Part shown: positions 6,788 through 8,356 of the stretch, one piece after another
Layout: each line of letters starts with the position of its first letter
Numbering within the stretch: the first letter of the stretch is position 1
Origin: a candidate division BRC1 bacterium ADurb.BinA292
GTDB taxonomy: Bacteria; Sumerlaeota; Sumerlaeia; MVZB01
NCBI GenBank assembly: GCA_002068205.1
Contig: MVZB01000142.1
Coordinates: 1 to 8,356 of the forward strand
DNA length: 8,356 bases
Direction: 5' to 3'
Program-made: the position numbers and the translations under genes
Notes under the pieces: generated by a model
Seen by the model: only the letters and a program-made list of their open reading frames with translations
The model's database searches: none
What the model was told of the DNA's origin: nothing

Positions 6788-6841
6788 CTTTGTCCCTTAT
6801 ATCCCTTGTGTCTCTTGTGTCCTTTCTGCCCTTCCATCCCT
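6788..6841. repeat. Degenerate 9-base tandem repeat array, plus-strand consensus TTGTGTCCC
   Basis: Consecutive 9-base units on the plus strand: CTTTGTCCC (6788), TTATATCCC (6797), TTGTGTCTC (6806), TTGTGTCCT (6815), TTCTGCCCT (6824) and TCCATCCCT (6833). The first four are close to each other and the last two are decayed. On the minus strand the unit reads GGGACACAA, so the array is a purine/pyrimidine-asymmetric tract. It lies in non-coding DNA. The function is unknown; it could be a protein-binding array, an mRNA leader element or a neutral microsatellite-like remnant. Confidence 0.7.
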
Positions 6842-6913
6842 ACTTCACTCTCCCCCTCACCTGCCGTGTTTCGTTGATTCCGAACCACTGTCCGGTCCGA
6901 TCACCGGCATTCA

Positions 6914-6937
6914 ACCCCCGCCGGGGTATCGTCGATA
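6914..6937. promoter_or_regulatory. Adjacent inverted repeats upstream of the sensor kinase
   Basis: ACCCC (6914-6918) and GGGGT (6923-6927) form a 5-bp stem with a 4-base loop. It is followed directly, sharing one base, by the perfect palindrome TATCG-T-CGATA (6927-6937). The pair lies about 80-100 bases before the kinase start and could be an operator or an mRNA leader structure. No T-run follows on either strand, so it is not a terminator. Confidence 0.3.
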
Positions 6938-7014
6938 AGAGAAGCAAATGGCTTGGCCGAAGTGCGTCCGGCGGGGCGCCCGGCGCCGCCCGCGCCACGT
7001 TCGGAACGGTTGTC

Positions 7015-8356
7015 ATGGCTTCCTCCTTCCTGCTTCCCCTGTCGTCGGCGCGCGCGGCGACCGATCGCGCCGCCCGGCCGGCCCATCCCCACCGGCTGCG
7101 GCTGATCGTCACCGTCCCCTCGGTGCTGATCCTCTTCACGCTGGGCTACGGCCTGGTCTCTTACCAGACGTTCTCAAGTCACTGGGAAGTGCTCGAATCA
7201 CTCGGCGCGGGCGAGGTGGCCGCCACGCTGCTGCGCGTGCATCTGACCGCGATGCTGGTCCTCTCGCTGCTGGCGGGCCTGATCGGCATCGCGCTGACCG
7301 ATATGATCCTGCGCCCGCTGCGCAGCCTGATGGAAACGGCGCGGCGGGTGGGGGAGGGCCAGCTCGACGCGACCGCCCCCAGCCTGCCCGGCGCGTCGGA
7401 GTTCGCCGAGCTGAGCCAGAGCTTCAACCGCATGCTGCAGGACGTCAACGAATCGATCGCGCGGCGCAACCGCTGCCTGGTCGACACGATCCCGATCGGC
7501 GTCCTCACCACCAACCTGGAAGGGGTCGTCACGACGATCAACCCGGCCGGCGCCCGGCTGCTGGCGCTCGCGCCGGAGCAGGTGCGCGGGCGGAGGTTGG
7601 CCGATTTGGCGCAGGCGGTCCCGCCCGACGCCCGCGAGTTGATCGAGCGGTTCCAGACCATCCTGGAAGGGCCTGAGCCGACTTTTCAGGGCTCGATTGA
7701 GCTGCCTGCCGATGGCCCGGCCGGCGTCCGCCGCATGACCGTCGCCAGTTCCTCGCTGCGCGACGCCGACGGCAGCCCGTGGGGCTTGCTGTTCAGCTTC
7801 CGCGACGCCGGCGCCGTCGAAACGCTCTCCGCTCACCTGAGCCATACCGATCATCTGGCCGCGCTGGGCACGCTGGCGCTGGGTCTGGCCCACGAACTGC
7901 GCAACCCGCTGGCCGCCGTCAAGGGCCTGAGCCAGCTCCTGCAAAGCGAACGCGATCTGCCCGACTCAACCCGCAAGTACCTGGAGCGGATGACCCGTGA
8001 GGTGGACCGGGTGGATCTGTTCGTCAAGCGGCTGCTCGAACTGGGCGAGCGGTCGGCGCAGGGGCCGACGGCGTGCGACCTGGGGCGGTTGTTGACCGAG
8101 GCCGACCGGCGCGCGCGCGCCGAAGCCCGCGAGGCCGCGGCGCACGTTGCGCGCGATCTCGAGCTCCAGCCGCTGCCGCCGCTGATGGTCGAGCGCGACC
8201 GATTGGAGCAGGCGCTGTTCCAGATTCTTCTCAATGCCTATCAATGCACGCCGCCGGGGGGGCGCATTCGGGCGACGACCTCGGCCGGCTTCGACGACGG
8301 CGGCCGGCTGCGCTTCCGCATCGCCGTCCACAATACCGGCTCGACGATCGCACCGG
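7015..8356 (+). CDS. Membrane sensor histidine kinase, HAMP-PAS-HisKA-HATPase (3' partial)
   Basis: The frame is open from 7015 to the window end (447 codons), so the C-terminus is missing. It autophosphorylates a His and passes the phosphate to a response regulator. Order seen: transmembrane segment about 28-50; a short extracytoplasmic loop of about 27 residues; second transmembrane segment about 78-98; HAMP about 98-148 (LRPLRSLMETARRVGEGQLD, then FAELSQSFNRML); PAS about 153-265 (DTIPIGVLTTNLEGVVTTIN); HisKA with H-box GLAHELRNPLAAVKGLSQLL (phospho-acceptor His293); HATPase N-box QILLNAYQCTP (Asn407). The G1 position reads VHNTGSTIAP, with Asn in place of the usual Asp. The HELRNPLAAVKG box resembles NtrB/AtoS/ZraS kinases that work with sigma-54-dependent regulators, so such a regulator may follow (inference). 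The ATG at 7015 has GGAACGG shortly upstream. The frame is also open back to an ATG at 6742, but that stretch would translate the repeat array and looks non-coding. Divergent from the lemA operon. Confidence 0.92.
   Translation, partial: MASSFLLPLSSARAATDRAARPAHPHRLRLIVTVPSVLILFTLGYGLVSYQTFSSHWEVLESLGAGEVAATLLRVHLTAMLVLSLLAGLIGIALTDMILRPLRSLMETARRVGEGQLDATAPSLPGASEFAELSQSFNRMLQDVNESIARRNRCLVDTIPIGVLTTNLEGVVTTINPAGARLLALAPEQVRGRRLADLAQAVPPDARELIERFQTILEGPEPTFQGSIELPADGPAGVRRMTVASSSLRDADGSPWGLLFSFRDAGAVETLSAHLSHTDHLAALGTLALGLAHELRNPLAAVKGLSQLLQSERDLPDSTRKYLERMTREVDRVDLFVKRLLELGERSAQGPTACDLGRLLTEADRRARAEAREAAAHVARDLELQPLPPLMVERDRLEQALFQILLNAYQCTPPGGRIRATTSAGFDDGGRLRFRIAVHNTGSTIAP

Larger units (their letters stand above)
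6661..7014. promoter_or_regulatory. Divergent intergenic region between the zinc-ribbon/lemA/M48 operon and the sensor kinase gene
   Basis: 354 bases with no convincing gene, expected to hold promoters for both directions. A TTGACT hexamer on the minus strand (6721-6716) could be a -35 element for the leftward operon, but I see no matching -10 at normal spacing; I found no sigma-54 type GG-N10-GC match near it. Contents from left to right: inverted repeat AGCCA-A-TGGCT (6737-6747), a pyrimidine-rich 9-base tandem array (6788 to about 6841) with further C/T-rich sequence to 6860, GATTCCGAACC (6876-6886), a hairpin plus palindrome (6914-6937), and CGTTC-G-GAACG (6998-7008). The pyrimidine-rich part looks lower in G+C than the flanking coding DNA. 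Confidence 0.6.

Noticed and set aside
6661..7014. tRNA, small RNA or CRISPR in the divergent gap
   Set aside because: No cloverleaf or T-loop sequence, no direct repeats of 25-40 bases with spacers, and the 9-base units are contiguous and too short for CRISPR.
6948..7676. A 242-codon plus-strand frame from the ATG at 6948, and 7198-7944 on the minus strand
   Set aside because: Both are out-of-frame readings of the kinase gene. The frame starting at 7015 contains the transmembrane segments, HAMP, PAS and H-box.

Overview
This 8.4 kb window has a high G+C content (judged by eye) and comes from a bacterium with a cell envelope and an extracytoplasmic compartment. It carries signal peptides, an HtrA-type protease, LemA, an HtpX-like M48 protease and a membrane sensor kinase. 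The paired HtrA/PDZ proteins and the many small zinc-ribbon proteins would suit a Planctomycetota/PVC-type or other high-GC, environmental Gram-negative lineage. That is a weak inference, because there is no rRNA or marker gene. Nothing suggests a phage, transposon, plasmid origin, CRISPR array or tRNA/rRNA gene.

Layout. Positions 2-1420 (+) hold an exported HtrA-like serine protease with an intact His/Asp/Ser triad and two PDZ domains; its N-terminus lies off the left edge. Three bases later, 1424-3781 (+) encodes an exported 785-residue protein. I read it as two tandem degenerate trypsin-like folds, both lacking the catalytic His and Ser, followed by two PDZ domains. It looks like a non-catalytic partner of the active protease. 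Positions 3794-4264 (-) encode a small J-domain protein with a C-terminal membrane anchor, convergent with the preceding gene. A tight operon on the minus strand follows, read from right to left: a double zinc-ribbon protein (6660-6208), LemA (6202-5636) and an M48 metalloprotease with a C-terminal zinc ribbon (5629-4397), with gaps of only 5-6 bases. The J-protein gene lies 132 bases downstream of this operon and may be part of it or separate.

Positions 6661-7014 form a 354-base divergent intergenic region. It contains a degenerate 9-base tandem array (about 6788-6841) and several short inverted repeats. To its right, 7015 to the window end (+) encodes a PAS/HAMP sensor histidine kinase of the NtrB/AtoS/ZraS type. 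It is truncated by the window edge inside its ATPase domain and has no stop codon within the window.

How it fits together. Nearly every product is a plausible envelope protein-quality-control factor: a periplasmic protease with a putative scaffold, a membrane metalloprotease with LemA, and a membrane-tethered Hsp70 co-chaperone. The divergent sensor kinase could regulate this set, but that link is inferred only from proximity. The most distinctive observation is the double pseudoprotease–double PDZ protein encoded directly behind an active HtrA.
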